Assembly (NCBI GenBank): GCA_000750105.3
Contig: JPHH03000042.1
Coordinates: 227,806-291,805 of the forward strand
From: Tolypocladium sp. Sup5 PDA-1
Lineage: Eukaryota > Ascomycota > Sordariomycetes > Hypocreales > Ophiocordycipitaceae
DNA length: 64,000 nucleotides
Reading direction: 5' to 3'
A program made the position numbers and the translations under genes. The notes below the pieces were generated by a model, which was not told where the DNA came from, made no database searches, and worked only from the letters and a program-made list of their open reading frames with translations. The first letter of the stretch is position 1. Each line of letters starts with the position of its first letter. Positions 54,046 to 64,000 of the stretch are shown here, one piece after another.

Positions 54046-54261
54046 TCATGTGCATGATGATGACGATGGCGAAGACAATGAAGATGAGCTTCGAATAGAG
54101 GAGCGCGATGTTGAAGACGAAGTTTCAGACAGGTCCTCTATTGACGGAAGAGAATAGGGCTCGTCAGCCGGCCAGGCGGTTATGAAGGCGCCGCTTTGAG
54201 ACGCGCGAGCGGCGTCGAGGGCCGTGTAAATGGTTCCGGGTTGGGTTGTCACGGACGCCAT
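54046..54261 (-). CDS. doubtful small ORF (71 aa)
   Basis: A frame of 71 codons starts at ATG 54261 (MASVTTQPGTIYTALDAARA) and ends in a serine-rich low-complexity run. In the overlapping +2 frame the same DNA reads a hydrophobic helix (NFVFNIALLYSKLIFIVFAI VIIMH). A short intron could join the two, giving another single-pass microprotein, but I found no strong donor. Treat as tentative. Confidence 0.3.
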   Translation of the reverse strand: MASVTTQPGTIYTALDAARASQSGAFITAWPADEPYSLPSIEDLSETSSSTSRSSIRSSSSLSSPSSSSCT

Positions 54262-55253
54262 CGCAAACGTCGGTTCAAGATGATTTAAGATGTCTGCTTG
54301 AATACTCGCGTCACAGGAACGAAGAGAGCAAGAGGAACAGAGTGATTAAATGAGGGGGCCAGAGCACAGAGCACCTGAGTCGCGCAGGTCCTATTGAATA
54401 TATGACTCGAGGACGCGAGCACGTGGCGGGACCTATTTTGGTGAATCCGGCGTGTCGGGTCGTTGCGAGCAGGTTACACGCCGGTTAGGCTGTTGGTTGT
54501 GTCCGATTGTGAGAGGCGGGCGGGAAGCGAGGCAGTCCGGCTTGGCGGCTAACACGGGCAACACACACGGTATGTTGGGCAAGCAGGCACACGGGACGAG
54601 ACACGTGGTGCTCGAGTCATTGTTGGACGTGGTCGCGGGATGCTTTGGGCTGCGCACGGGGCTGCGGTTCACCATGTGCCAAGATGGGGGGGGGAGCCGC
54701 GATGGCGATGAGGCAGCGGGAGGATCGTGGACTACGTGGCGCAGGCACGCAGGACAGGGTCAGGATAGTAGGAGCAAGTCAAGAGCGGAGAGAAGTCTGA
54801 AGACCACTGCGTGGATTCGCCGTCTTCCAGCATTTCCATACAAACTTGGTGCTGGGGATCAACTTGGGTGGTGCGGTGTCACGAGCGGTGACACACTTCG
54901 GATTCCTTCGACTCGGGAACCACGTAAGACGCAGACAGCCGGGCTGGGCAGCGGACACTCTGTGGAAACTGAGACACGGACAAAAACTTTGGCGTCGAGT
55001 CCTCCGACTGGTCAAGCGTATGGGGTGGCGACACGACATCGAGACAACCAGTAAAGACCTCTCTCTCTCTCTCTCTCTCTCTCTCAACAGCATCTCAGGT
55101 ATGGATCGTTTGGGTACTCCAGGCGTGAACCCGCAACACTGTGTTGATTCCTGAGTCTGAGAATATGTATCCCTTGGCGGTAGTACAAGCGATATTGCGA
55201 AATAACCCCTACTATCACGCTTCGGTTCCAGCTGGCTTAATCCGGTACAACTT
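54262..55253. other. intergenic region with CT microsatellite
   Basis: About 1 kb. It holds a CT dinucleotide run at 55058-55085 and p23 3' untranslated sequence. No supported gene. Confidence 0.45.
55058..55085. repeat. CT dinucleotide repeat, about 14 units
   Basis: An uninterrupted CT run of about 28 bp lies 170 bp past the p23 stop codon. It is a probable length-variable microsatellite. Confidence 0.95.
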
Positions 55254-56168
55254 TTAGGCCTTCTTGGGAGCGGCAGCGCCCTCGCCCTCGCCCTCGAGAG
55301 CGGGCATTTCATCGTCGTCCTCGCCGTCATCGTCGCCGTCGTCCTCCTCGGGGTTGCCAGAGCTGCTCAGGTCAGGCATCCCCTCGAGACCCATGCCGCT
55401 CATGTCGGGCATGCCGCCAGCACCGCCGCCGAGCTTGGAGAAGTCGATGCCGCTGAAGTCACCTGCAAGTCATGTCAGTCAGTACAGGCCTGTCCTTGGC
55501 AGACCAAGGAGCGCTCCAATGCAAGGTAATTGAGCCGCGTCCGAGCTATGATGCTCGTGGTTACGTACCGCCCATGCCAGGCATGCCACCTGTTGTCTCG
55601 AGTTAGCCATGGTTGATCTGTGCTCTGAAATTGCAGTCTGGACTTGCCCATACCGCCGCCAAACTGGGAGAGGTCCTCCTCGGGAGCCTCGTTCTGCTCG
55701 TCCTCGTCGATCCACTTGTCGAAGTCGGTCTTGAGGAAGTGGAGCTTCTTGGCGTCCTTGAGCAGCCGCGGCCAGTACTCCTCCTTGAGCTCCTTCTTTT
55801 GCAGCTTCATCTCAACATTCTTGGCCGTGTGGTTGATCTTGCTCTCCTTGGGGTCGATCTCGGCGTAGAACTCGAGCTCAACGTGGTACTTTCGCTTCAG
55901 GGTGCCCGAGGTGCCGGTGAATGTCAGGCCGGTGGGCTTGAGGTCAAGCTGGAGGCCCTCCTTGGGGACGTCGGGGACGGAGATGGTCAGGTAGACGAAG
56001 TTCTTGGCGGCGTCCGACACGGAGGAGCGCTGGGCCCAGAGGACTGTAGCGAGCACGGTCAGATCAGGGCCATTGCCAACAAGGAGAGATTGCTTCCGGG
56101 CGCCGAATGGTGGGAGACGGGAGCTGCAATCATGACGTACCCTCGGGAGTTGCAGTCTCAGCAGCCAT
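55254..56168 (-). CDS. Hsp90 co-chaperone p23 (Sba1/Wos2)
   Basis: Four exons (56168-56141, 56043-55654, 55589-55569, 55462-55254; introns 97, 64 and 106 nt) give 215 aa. The first exon encodes only MAAETATPE. The CS domain (about residues 9-115) starts VLWAQRSS, contains FVYLTISVPDV and ends with KEEYWPRLLKD followed by LKTDFDKWIDEDEQ, the p23 hallmark. The tail is Gly/Met-rich (FGGG...MPGMG...DFSKLGGG) then acidic, ending APKKA. Exon 3 is a 21-nt microexon encoding the GMPGMG repeat. p23 closes the ATP-bound Hsp90 clamp over clients in cytosol and nucleus. Confidence 0.95.
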
Positions 56169-57239
56169 CTTTGCGGTGTGATGGGGTAGGAACGAAAGCG
56201 GCAAGTGTGGGAGCGAATGCTTCACGGAGCTGCGTGTCAGCAATGTCAGCTATGTGCGCTGCGACGGAAAACGGCAGAGTCGAGGAGGTGAAATACAGGA
56301 GAGCAAACAGCAACAAGAGTTGTGGTGTGTGTGCGAGTGTAACGACCAACGAGGCTGTCGAGAGAACGGGGAGCAGAGCAGTGAGTGCAGTGCAGCGAGT
56401 ACGTAGCTGTGGAATGTGCCGGAAGTCGAAAGATTTATTACCTTGGGCGGGCGCTACAAAGGCAGGGCCGATGAGGGGCATCATCCGGCGCCGGTTGGGT
56501 CAGATAGCGGGTACTGGCCTTTTGCCCTGCAGTCACTCCAACTTCAGGTAGCGCACTAATATCAACCCCTGCTCCGCGTTTGCAGGAGCTCTGCCCAGCA
56601 ACAGAGCTCCCCGCACTCGCAGGAGCGACTTGTGGCGGTCCTCGCTCAACTGCGCCTGCTCAGCCAAGGAGGCGAGCTCGCCACTGCCCCCTGGCATCCC
56701 AGTGCCCTACAAGCGCGCGAGCAGTGCCCAGACAGGGCAGAGCGGTCATTGAACTGCGCATGCTGCCGCAACTGTACTCGTATCCGTACATCCTCCCCAT
56801 TTAGCACGTGCTGGAAAGGCCCTCAGAAAGACGCTCGATTGAACCCGATGCCAGCTCTTGCATGTATCCGATCTAGTGGCGGGGCAGGAAGACGACGGGA
56901 GGTGCTTGGCGGCAGCCTGGACGGCTGTACATACATGCAGTACGAAGTAGCTGGATGGTCCCTGGCTCGCCGTCGTCAGCCACTGTCAGCGGTCACCTCA
57001 GCCTTGGGCATCGCATCCACCGCCGGTAGCCTCGCGCGGCAACGTCGCACGCAACTGATGCCTCCATCCTCCGCCTGATATCAGCGTCGCCGCACTTGCA
57101 CACCCTACCATTCCCTTGCCGGAGCTCACAGGGCACGTCGAATACCTACGAGCCCAGCTCGCCTTTGCGCGCACGCGGACGTATCTGCAAACACCAGATC
57201 CGTGCCCGTGGTTGGCACCGAAGCGCCTCCGCCCGCAGC
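56169..57239. promoter_or_regulatory. divergent promoter region of p23 and VPS24
   Basis: 1.07 kb between two divergent starts. GTAC motifs lie at 56768-56795 and near 56938-56948. No supported gene. Confidence 0.45.
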
Positions 57240-57997
57240 ATGGAGACGTTCAAATCGCTCTTCGCCAAGCCAGACCCTCAAGCACAGGTGCGCCGCTGAC
57301 ACTCCACCGTGACCATCGTCATCTTGCGACGGCCATTGACTCGAGACGCCAGGTCCGAAAATGCAACGCCCTCCTCCGCTCCAACATCCGTAAACTCGAT
57401 CGCGACATCACCGCCGCCAAGGGCGTCGAGGTCAAGAGCAAGAACCTCATCATCCAAGCCGACCGGCGCGCCCAGCGCGACCCGTCGCGGGCCAAGCAGG
57501 CGCAAAAGGAAGTCCGCGACTTCGCCCGGGAGCTCGTCCGCGCGCGGCGCTCGTCGGCCCGCCTCGTGACGTCCAAGGCGCAGCTCAGCTCGGTGCAGAT
57601 GCAGGTCAACGAGGCCTTCGCCGTCCGCAAGATTGAGGGCTCCATCAAAGCCAGCGTAGGCATCATGAAGGATGTCAACTCCCTGATCCGCCTGCCGGAG
57701 CTGTCGGACACCATGCACAAGCTGAGCGTCGAGCTGATGAAGGCGGGCATCATCGAGGAGATGGTCGAGGACACGCTGCCCGAGGACGGCGACATGCTGA
57801 TGGAGGACGGCGAGGCCGAGGGCGAGGTCGACAAGGTCCTGGGCGAGATCCTCAAGGACAGGAAAGAGCCCAGCCTGCCCGCGGCGCCCGTCCCCGAGCC
57901 CCAGAAGCCGGTGGCGGCGCAGGAGGAGGAGGAACAGGGGGACGCAGATGCCATGATGGACCAGATGAGGAACCGACTAGATGCCCTGCGAAGCTAG
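57240..57997 (+). CDS. VPS24: ESCRT-III subunit Vps24 (CHMP3)
   Basis: Two exons, 57240-57287 and 57353-57997, with a 65-nt intron, give 230 aa. The N-terminus METFKSLFAKPDPQAQ-VRKC gives the family's amphipathic and basic start. The long helices alpha1/alpha2 follow (NIRKLDRDITAAKGVEVKSK, RRAQRDPSRAKQAQKEVRDF, FARELVRARRSSARL), then the acidic linker (EDTLPEDGDMLMEDGEAEGE) and a C-terminal MIT-interacting motif (DQMRNRLDALR). Such proteins cap Snf7 polymers on endosomes and recruit Vps4. The intron position right after the start is common in fungal ESCRT-III genes. Confidence 0.94.
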
Positions 57998-60900
57998 ATG
58001 GGATGTGCCTCTCTCTTTCGGCGGCTTGCTTCTACAATATGGCCAAGGCGTTAGGGCGTGCGGTTTTCTTCTCGGTGCTGTTTTGATATGCGGTTGAGTA
58101 AGTAAGCATGGACAATATATTCTGAGGTATTCGACACTCTGTGAATCCGATAAAACACATTTCATATGACGCCGAGACACAATGCGAGGCAAGTAGATTA
58201 CTCCACGCATGCTACGTTGTTGAAGCGCGAGTTCACGATGTGGTGTTGTCGCAAGACTTGTTGGATGCCCCTCCTTGCAAAGAAATGTCACCAGGAAACC
58301 GAATAGATACCGCAAACTGGAAGACGAACGCTTGAGTACGCTTGAGTACGCTTAAGCCCAGCAAGGTGGGAAGTTGCCAGCCGTCTAAATCCAATACCGG
58401 CCATCTTAGCGTTGGGAATGGTAACATGATATAGGGTAGCCTTCCCATTGTGCGACTGGAGGACCGCTGGATCTGACCAACAGTTCTGCCTATAAAGAAC
58501 AACGGGGTACAATACGATCAAGGACGACGCTGGATGGCCTCTACTGTCGGCGTTGAAGAGACAATGAGTTTCGGCCCCTCCACATACTCTGGCCCGTCTG
58601 GGGACGCTCGGATCCGGCTCTCTGTGGGGGCCATCCCCGGATCACGGAGCACCAACGGCACCGCCCTGCCGATCGACAGAATACGACAAAGTCTTAGGGT
58701 CCCAGAAAGCAACATTCAAGCAGGGAGGGGTGTTAGAACGGACCAGAGTGTGCCCTTCCATGCAGTCCAACACTGGTCTAAAGTTAGTCGTTGTCCACGG
58801 ACCGCCCTGCCCTCAATCCGGACAGAGCCGCAACCTTGACCATGTCCTTATTCGTCTCGGGGCAAACGAGGCCCATCGAGCATCTTACCACTGAAATACA
58901 AGAACTCGGATTTGGAGCGGAATGCTCTCGACAGTGGGGCGCTCGGTTACTTGACAGCCAGAGTCCAGGTGTACACGATCCTAGTATGACGGACGACCAT
59001 GTCGTGCCTGAGCAAGCCCCGAACGCGCAAAGCCTGGGACGTGCGGAACCTTGTCTGCTTGATCCCGACTTTGACTGAACGAATGACTAAGAGTACGGAC
59101 CGATAGAGGAATCTAGGTGCGGCGAGAGGCAACGAGGTCCGGCCAGCTCAATGAACTTGGGATAGCTGGGTTTTCCTTTGTCGACGAATGATTCCACGAC
59201 AATTGGCAAAGAATCAGAGTGCACAGAGAATATCTTCAAGTGATACTTGTCTTGACCGCCTCTGATGCATGTTTGCTTCTTCGCCGGCGAAGGGCATGAC
59301 TCGGCGACTTACAGTGGACTGGTGCAGAGGTGCATACGGGTATGCCTCGTACTTGCATGTGAGGTTTGACAGTCAACGTGGAAGCCGTGCCCATATCCGC
59401 CAACCGCAAACGTCCTCTTCATTTCCATGGGCTGCGAATAGGTCCCATAGCTTTGACCTACCAAATCTTACTGTTGCCGTGGAATCCTGTGTGGCAACTG
59501 ACTTGTGGGAAATACTGCCGAGACAGGAACAAAGCAGCCATGGCCTTAAGCCGTGAGATACCTTCCTTTAATGACACCCAGCCAGCGGCTGAGCGCCTCA
59601 AAGACGCCAACAGAAAGGGGTCCAAACCAATGCATGGTCATCTTGCAGCGAGTCGCAAACGGCCGCAGAATGTGCGATATCTCAGGAATAAGCAGCGTTG
59701 GCGGGCGTCTGCGTGTCTCGGGGGCCGGCTCGGACACGAAGGAGAGGCTGCCCTACAATTTGCTACCCGCGACAACGCCAGGAGGATGAGGTGATCGACG
59801 ACAAAGACAAAGCCAATGGGCACCAGCAAGCAAACTCCTACTCGTATACGGAGTACTGCAAGCACTGATGAACCACCGAAACCTGAGCTGCCTTGCCGCC
59901 GCCCAACGGGGTTGCCCCCTGTCGAGACAAAGCGGCAGCTGGGGGATCTGAGCGGGGATGTGCTAGGCGAGCTTCCGCGTTCCCCGTCAGACAGGCATTT
60001 TCCTTTTCCCTTTCTCCCCACGGCTGCGGGAGCGACGAAGACCCCCGACCCCCGGCCCCCCCAAAGTCAGGCCGAGCATCCAGGGCCTCAGGGGGCGAGG
60101 CGGCTGCGACGTCGGCAACGGCCAAACGGTGCGGTGTGGCGGCCGGGAGGCTGCCCGCGTCCAGAGTCAAAAGCTGTCACTTGGTGGCGCCGCGGTGGTG
60201 GGAATGAGGCTTGCAAACGTGGCGGGCTGGGGGCGACCGGACGGGACAGCGGGCGAGGGAAGCCGGAGGGAGGGATGCAAAGGTTATTAAAATGAGTTCT
60301 TGGGATGCGATGGAGGAGTAGTCGGGGGACCGGTGTGGTGTTTTGGGTGTTTTGGGTGCCACAGAGGTTGGCGATGTTGGGCAGCATGGCCGATGGAGCG
60401 CTCACCGAGTGCAGCCAGTGCAGCCAGCGTATGACAACTAAGCCACCGACATGTGACGACTAGGTGCCTTATCTCATCCTCCCTCGTGGCAGATAACCAT
60501 CGGTGTCTGCTCTGAGGACCGACCGTGGGAACGTGGACGTGGGCACGGCACCTGATCTGACAACGTGGATAGCCAGCCGTCGTCTCCCAGTTGCAGGCTT
60601 GGGCCCAGCCAGTGATGTTCCGACACCAGGCCATGCACCCCCGTTCGGGATACCAGATCTAGCGGTCCTAAATCGAGTGCGTCCGTCCGCCTGGCAGGCA
60701 CCTGTCACGAAACAGCGGTGCCTTGCATGAAACGGCATCGCAGAGGCAGCAGCAGCAACACGTATCGCGCGGATGCACGTGCATGCACGCACTCCAGAGC
60801 AAGGGGGCGATGGCATCGGCATCACCGCCCAACCGACTCGTAACGACAGGGCACCCTGCGTCTGGAAACAAAAAAGAAGCCCGAGCACCGTGGGTCTCGG

Positions 60901-63900
60901 CGCGAGCAGACTCTGATGGGCCGTGGACTCGTGGAGGACAGCCTCGCTCACCCTCGCGCCTCGACCTCGTCCCGCCGCAATGAAACCAGTCGCATCGTCG
61001 CGACAGAGCCCCGGAACAGGAGCGGGAACGGGTCCCTGCGCAGGCGTGCGCGCGCGGTGGCCCGGCGGGACGAACGATCCGGGGCGCTGGATTTGCTTCC
61101 TCTCTGGGGGGCCCACGTCTCGTCTCGGCTACTTGGCCAGACAAGCAGACCGCCGTCGGGGTGGCGGCGGGCAGGTCCCGGCCGCCGGCGCCATGTGGAA
61201 GATCCAGTCTCGATTTAAATTACCAAAGAGTGAGAACAGAGCCGGAGATGCGGTCGAGCAATGGACAATCTAGCGTGGGAAGATGGAAATTGGCATATCC
61301 GCTGCAACCGTTGCGGAAATCTTATTTCACTTTTTGCCTCCCCCCTGAACGCTAGGAGCCCGACAGGCCGGCCCGGCCCAGGTGTGGAGCCTGGCCTCCA
61401 CGGGGAAACAGCGAGCTTAAAGTGGTATGTACGTACCTTGCTCGCATCGCTGAGCAAAGGTGTGTGTCAACGGTGCATCCCACCTGCCTGACGCCGGACT
61501 GGCGGTCAACGTTGCAGATTCTTGATAGGCGAATATCGTTGAGCGCCCCGGAGCAAAAATGACACCATAGGCGAGCTCGGATACCTACAGTACATGTGCT
61601 GCGCTTGTGCGTTCGTGCCGAATATACGAAGTAGACATGGAGATTCGCCGCACGGATATCCGACTTTGCTCCGTGGTTCGGGCATGTCGGCGATGAAGAT
61701 GATGACGACGACGGTGGTGAAGGAACGAGGGATAGAGGATGCACGATAAGCTGTCATAAGGTAGGTAAGCATCTCTCCTAGCGTATCCGCGTGAATGCGA
61801 ACACGCAGACTTGGGACGAAACCCGGTTCTTCGTAAGTTACAAGTCAGCCCTGGGCGATGTCGGGTATGCGGTGGCTTATTGGGCGTCCGTCGTTGCCGT
61901 CATCACCCTCGTGTACCACTCATGGCTCAGGTTCAGGCAAGAATACGGCCTCCGGACACACGCAATCGAGCATCGTCTCGACACGCCCCTCCATCGCAAA
62001 TGGCGGTGCACGACAACATCTGCGCATGGTGATGCCCGCCAGACTGACTCATACACGACATCGCCAGCAGGCCAAACAAACTCGTCGCCGCCGCCGCCCG
62101 ATGCATGCACGTACGCGTGCTTGCAGGGCTGCAGCTTGTCCATGTTTCCACAGGCGAGCGGATTATATTACAAACCCTCCCTCCAGGTCATCCGTTTGTT
62201 TCTCTTGACCGCCTGTGCTGCTTGCTGCTTGCCACTGATGGTGATTCATGCTGATGCTGATGGGGATGGCTCGGCGAGTCGGGAGGCGTCGAGGGCGAGG
62301 AGGTGCCCGGGTGCCCGCAGGCGGCCGGATAACGCGAGCTGTCCTGTGTGATGGCGTCGGGGTGAATGGAAGATGGTGGCCTACAATAAGACGGGCAGCC
62401 GGCGCTGACACCGACAATGACACTGAGTGAGCGAATGCGACCCCCGTCTTATCATTCGCATTCGTCCTTCCGTAATCCTCCCTGACGGCGCAACTACACC
62501 ACCGAAACGCGCGCGCCCATTCCCATTGGATTCCATGGTGCTATCCGCGAGAGTTCGTCCACCAACCAACCACTTGCGCCAGCGCGGGCACGTAGCATCC
62601 GCACCGCCGCCGATGGCTCAACCTCACGGATCCTGTACTGAATCAGCGCCGTCCGCAGCCGTATTCGCCTGCGGTTGGGCGTTGCAGGCTGTCCAACCCG
62701 CCCCGTGTTTCTGCCTTTCTTGTTCTCATTTGGCGCGCTCGGCCTTTTGTTCCAAAGCTCCTTTTGCGAGGGAAGGGCAGTAGTGGTGCGGCAGTGGTTT
62801 GCGAGCTGTCAGATTGCGCGGTATCATTCGTGTCTTTGCTCAGCGCGTATGGATTACACCACACCACACCACACCACACCACGACAAGCAAGCAAGACTT
62901 TTAGATCGATGCTAAACTCCGCCGGCATGGCGCGGATGCGAGTGTGCATGTACATGCGAGTGCCTCGACTGCAGTTTCCTCTTTCCTCTCGCTACGGAGA
63001 CGACAACAGCAAAACTGAGTTGCTCGCGGGAGCTCAACGCGGAAGGGGAAAAAAGGACATCCTACAACGTTAACCCTCTTTTGGGGTGTAATAGGCCTAC
63101 CTGGGGGCCGGCAATCCAGTTTCCCGGATACCGCCCGCGATATGATTGCCGCGTTTGCTTTTTCTGAATCGCGTTTGCTTGCTGCCGTCAGTGACCTCGA
63201 GATACCCGGCTCCGGAAGTTGGGGGGCGGTGAGCCGCGGTGGGCGCCCGACCCAACGGCCAGCCCAGTGGAGGTGCCCGTGGAGGCTGTCATGGATATCA
63301 AGGATGAAATTGTACCCTTACCGGCCTGCCGGCTCTGGACGCTGCCGCGGGTAGCCTTCCCTGTAATCCGCTCCCACTCATCCATTCGCCCGCTTTTGGT
63401 AATGCCGACACAATGGAAACCAGCAGAAGGGGAGCAGCGGAAGGACCGAAAGGCCATCCTCTCTGTTGGCCCGTCCAACACCGAAGCAAACAGCAGGCAG
63501 CTGCTCGCGCAACCTAACCTCGCACACGCGGTTGGCCACAGCGCCGTTATCGCCCTCTGCCCAATGCCCCCTCGGTAGGTAAAAAAAGAACTCGACGACG
63601 ACGGCTTCCCCTTCGGGTCCAGCTTCTGTTTGCGACTGGACGCACACGCTCGCACGCCCCCCCACAGCGAGAGGCGGAGGGCTTTGTTCGCAGTGCCAGG
63701 GGCCAATCATGGGGGCCAGGCGCTGTTGGCCGAGGCGGTCAGAACACCCGACCCGACCGCCAGTCCAGGAGGAGGGGGGGTCCCTGTTTGGGCACTGTCC
63801 AGTGTGCTGCAGTGGCCGAGCGATGGGTGTTTTGGGGGCCTGCTGCGCTGGGGAGTCACCTTCGTCAGTGGAACGGCACCAACTGACAGCGCCTCCGTCC

Positions 63901-64000
63901 GAGATCCACCGAGGCGACGGGACGTTCTCATCACGACTTCGGACCCCCGTCCCCCATCTTCCGCACACGCCCCCCCGCCCGCCCCTTGACAGGCAGTCCC
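57998..64000. other. gene-poor 6-kb region
   Basis: No frame longer than about 215 codons and none with a recognisable domain, a convincing ATG and splice pattern together. It contains an 11-bp repeat CGCTTGAGTAC (58329-58355), GTGTTTTGGGT repeats (60337-60360), ACACC repeats (62855-62880) and a GTAC motif (59836-59860). Base composition is not strongly AT-rich, so heavy repeat-induced mutation is not evident by eye. A long non-coding RNA, a distal promoter or a fast-evolving gene cannot be excluded. Confidence 0.45.
62855..62880. repeat. ACACC pentanucleotide repeat, 5 copies
   Basis: Perfect head-to-tail ACACC units in the gene-poor right end of the window. Confidence 0.85.

Noticed and set aside
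61791..62351. 186-codon plus-strand frame with two hydrophobic stretches
   Set aside because: It has no ATG: the frame opens after a TAG and its first possible start is GTG. No splice site supplies a start, and the sequence looks like chance.
1..64000. tRNA, rRNA, transposon and CRISPR signals
   Set aside because: I looked for B-box-like GGTTCGA cores with matching A boxes, reverse transcriptase or transposase motifs, terminal repeats and regularly spaced repeats, and saw none that hold up. A tRNAscan or repeat search would be decisive.

Overview
The window reads as nuclear DNA of a filamentous ascomycete (Pezizomycotina; probably a sordariomycete, likely Hypocreales). Genes are intron-rich, introns are mostly 51-80 nt with GT...AG ends and CTGAC/CTAAC-type branch sites, coding sequence is GC-rich, start sites have an A at -3, and the gene set is fungal (Met6, Lhs1, Tma46, Ost4, Yra1, p23/Sba1, Vps24, CENP-W, an AT-hook protein, fungal MFS and GT31-like proteins). 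The order group is an inference from overall protein character, not from a search. I rebuilt exon structures by hand from splice signals, reading frame and family conservation. I saw no rRNA, tRNA, transposon ORF or CRISPR array.

Layout. 1-2.6 kb: no gene I can support. 2.6-4.0 kb: APC10/Doc1 (minus), with a repeat-rich upstream region. 5.1-7.2 kb: four consecutive minus-strand microprotein genes (70-96 aa), each with one membrane helix. 7.75-10.3 kb: a divergent pair, a secreted-pathway prolyl 4-hydroxylase-like dioxygenase (minus) and an HDEL-ended, CxxC-less PDI-like protein (plus). 11.8-13.4 kb: GT31-like Golgi glycosyltransferase. 15.4-16.0 kb: small coiled-coil protein. 16.9-18.4 kb: secreted aspartic protease (minus). 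19.4-22.5 kb: ER Hsp70 Lhs1/GRP170 (minus). 23.3-24.9 kb: YAG7-like RGG protein (minus). 25.8-27.1 kb: CENP-W (minus) and prefoldin 4 (plus), divergent. 28.0-29.9 kb: MFS transporter. 30.3-33.3 kb: about 1000-aa disordered protein (minus). 35.5-37.9 kb: MET6. 38.7-40.5 kb: AT-hook protein. 42.1-44.1 kb: threonine synthase. 45.4-46.8 kb: SLC25 carrier (minus). 48.2-49.3 kb: Tma46/DFRP1 (minus). 50.1 kb: OST4. 51.8-53.6 kb: YRA1/ALY with an 815-nt intron. 54.0 kb: doubtful small ORF. 55.3-56.2 kb: p23 co-chaperone (minus). 57.2-58.0 kb: VPS24/CHMP3. 58-64 kb: gene-poor.

Themes. Several genes serve the ER/secretory route (P4H-like, PDI-like, Lhs1, OST4, GT31-like, aspartic protease). The most interesting arrangement is the P4H/PDI pair, which mirrors the alpha/beta subunits of animal collagen prolyl 4-hydroxylase: the dioxygenase has a signal peptide but no retention signal, while its divergent neighbour has HDEL and has lost its thioredoxin cysteines. 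The second is the microprotein cluster. The third is the YRA1 long intron, which parallels the autoregulatory intron of budding-yeast YRA1. Intergenic regions carry a recurring GTAC-centred short motif.
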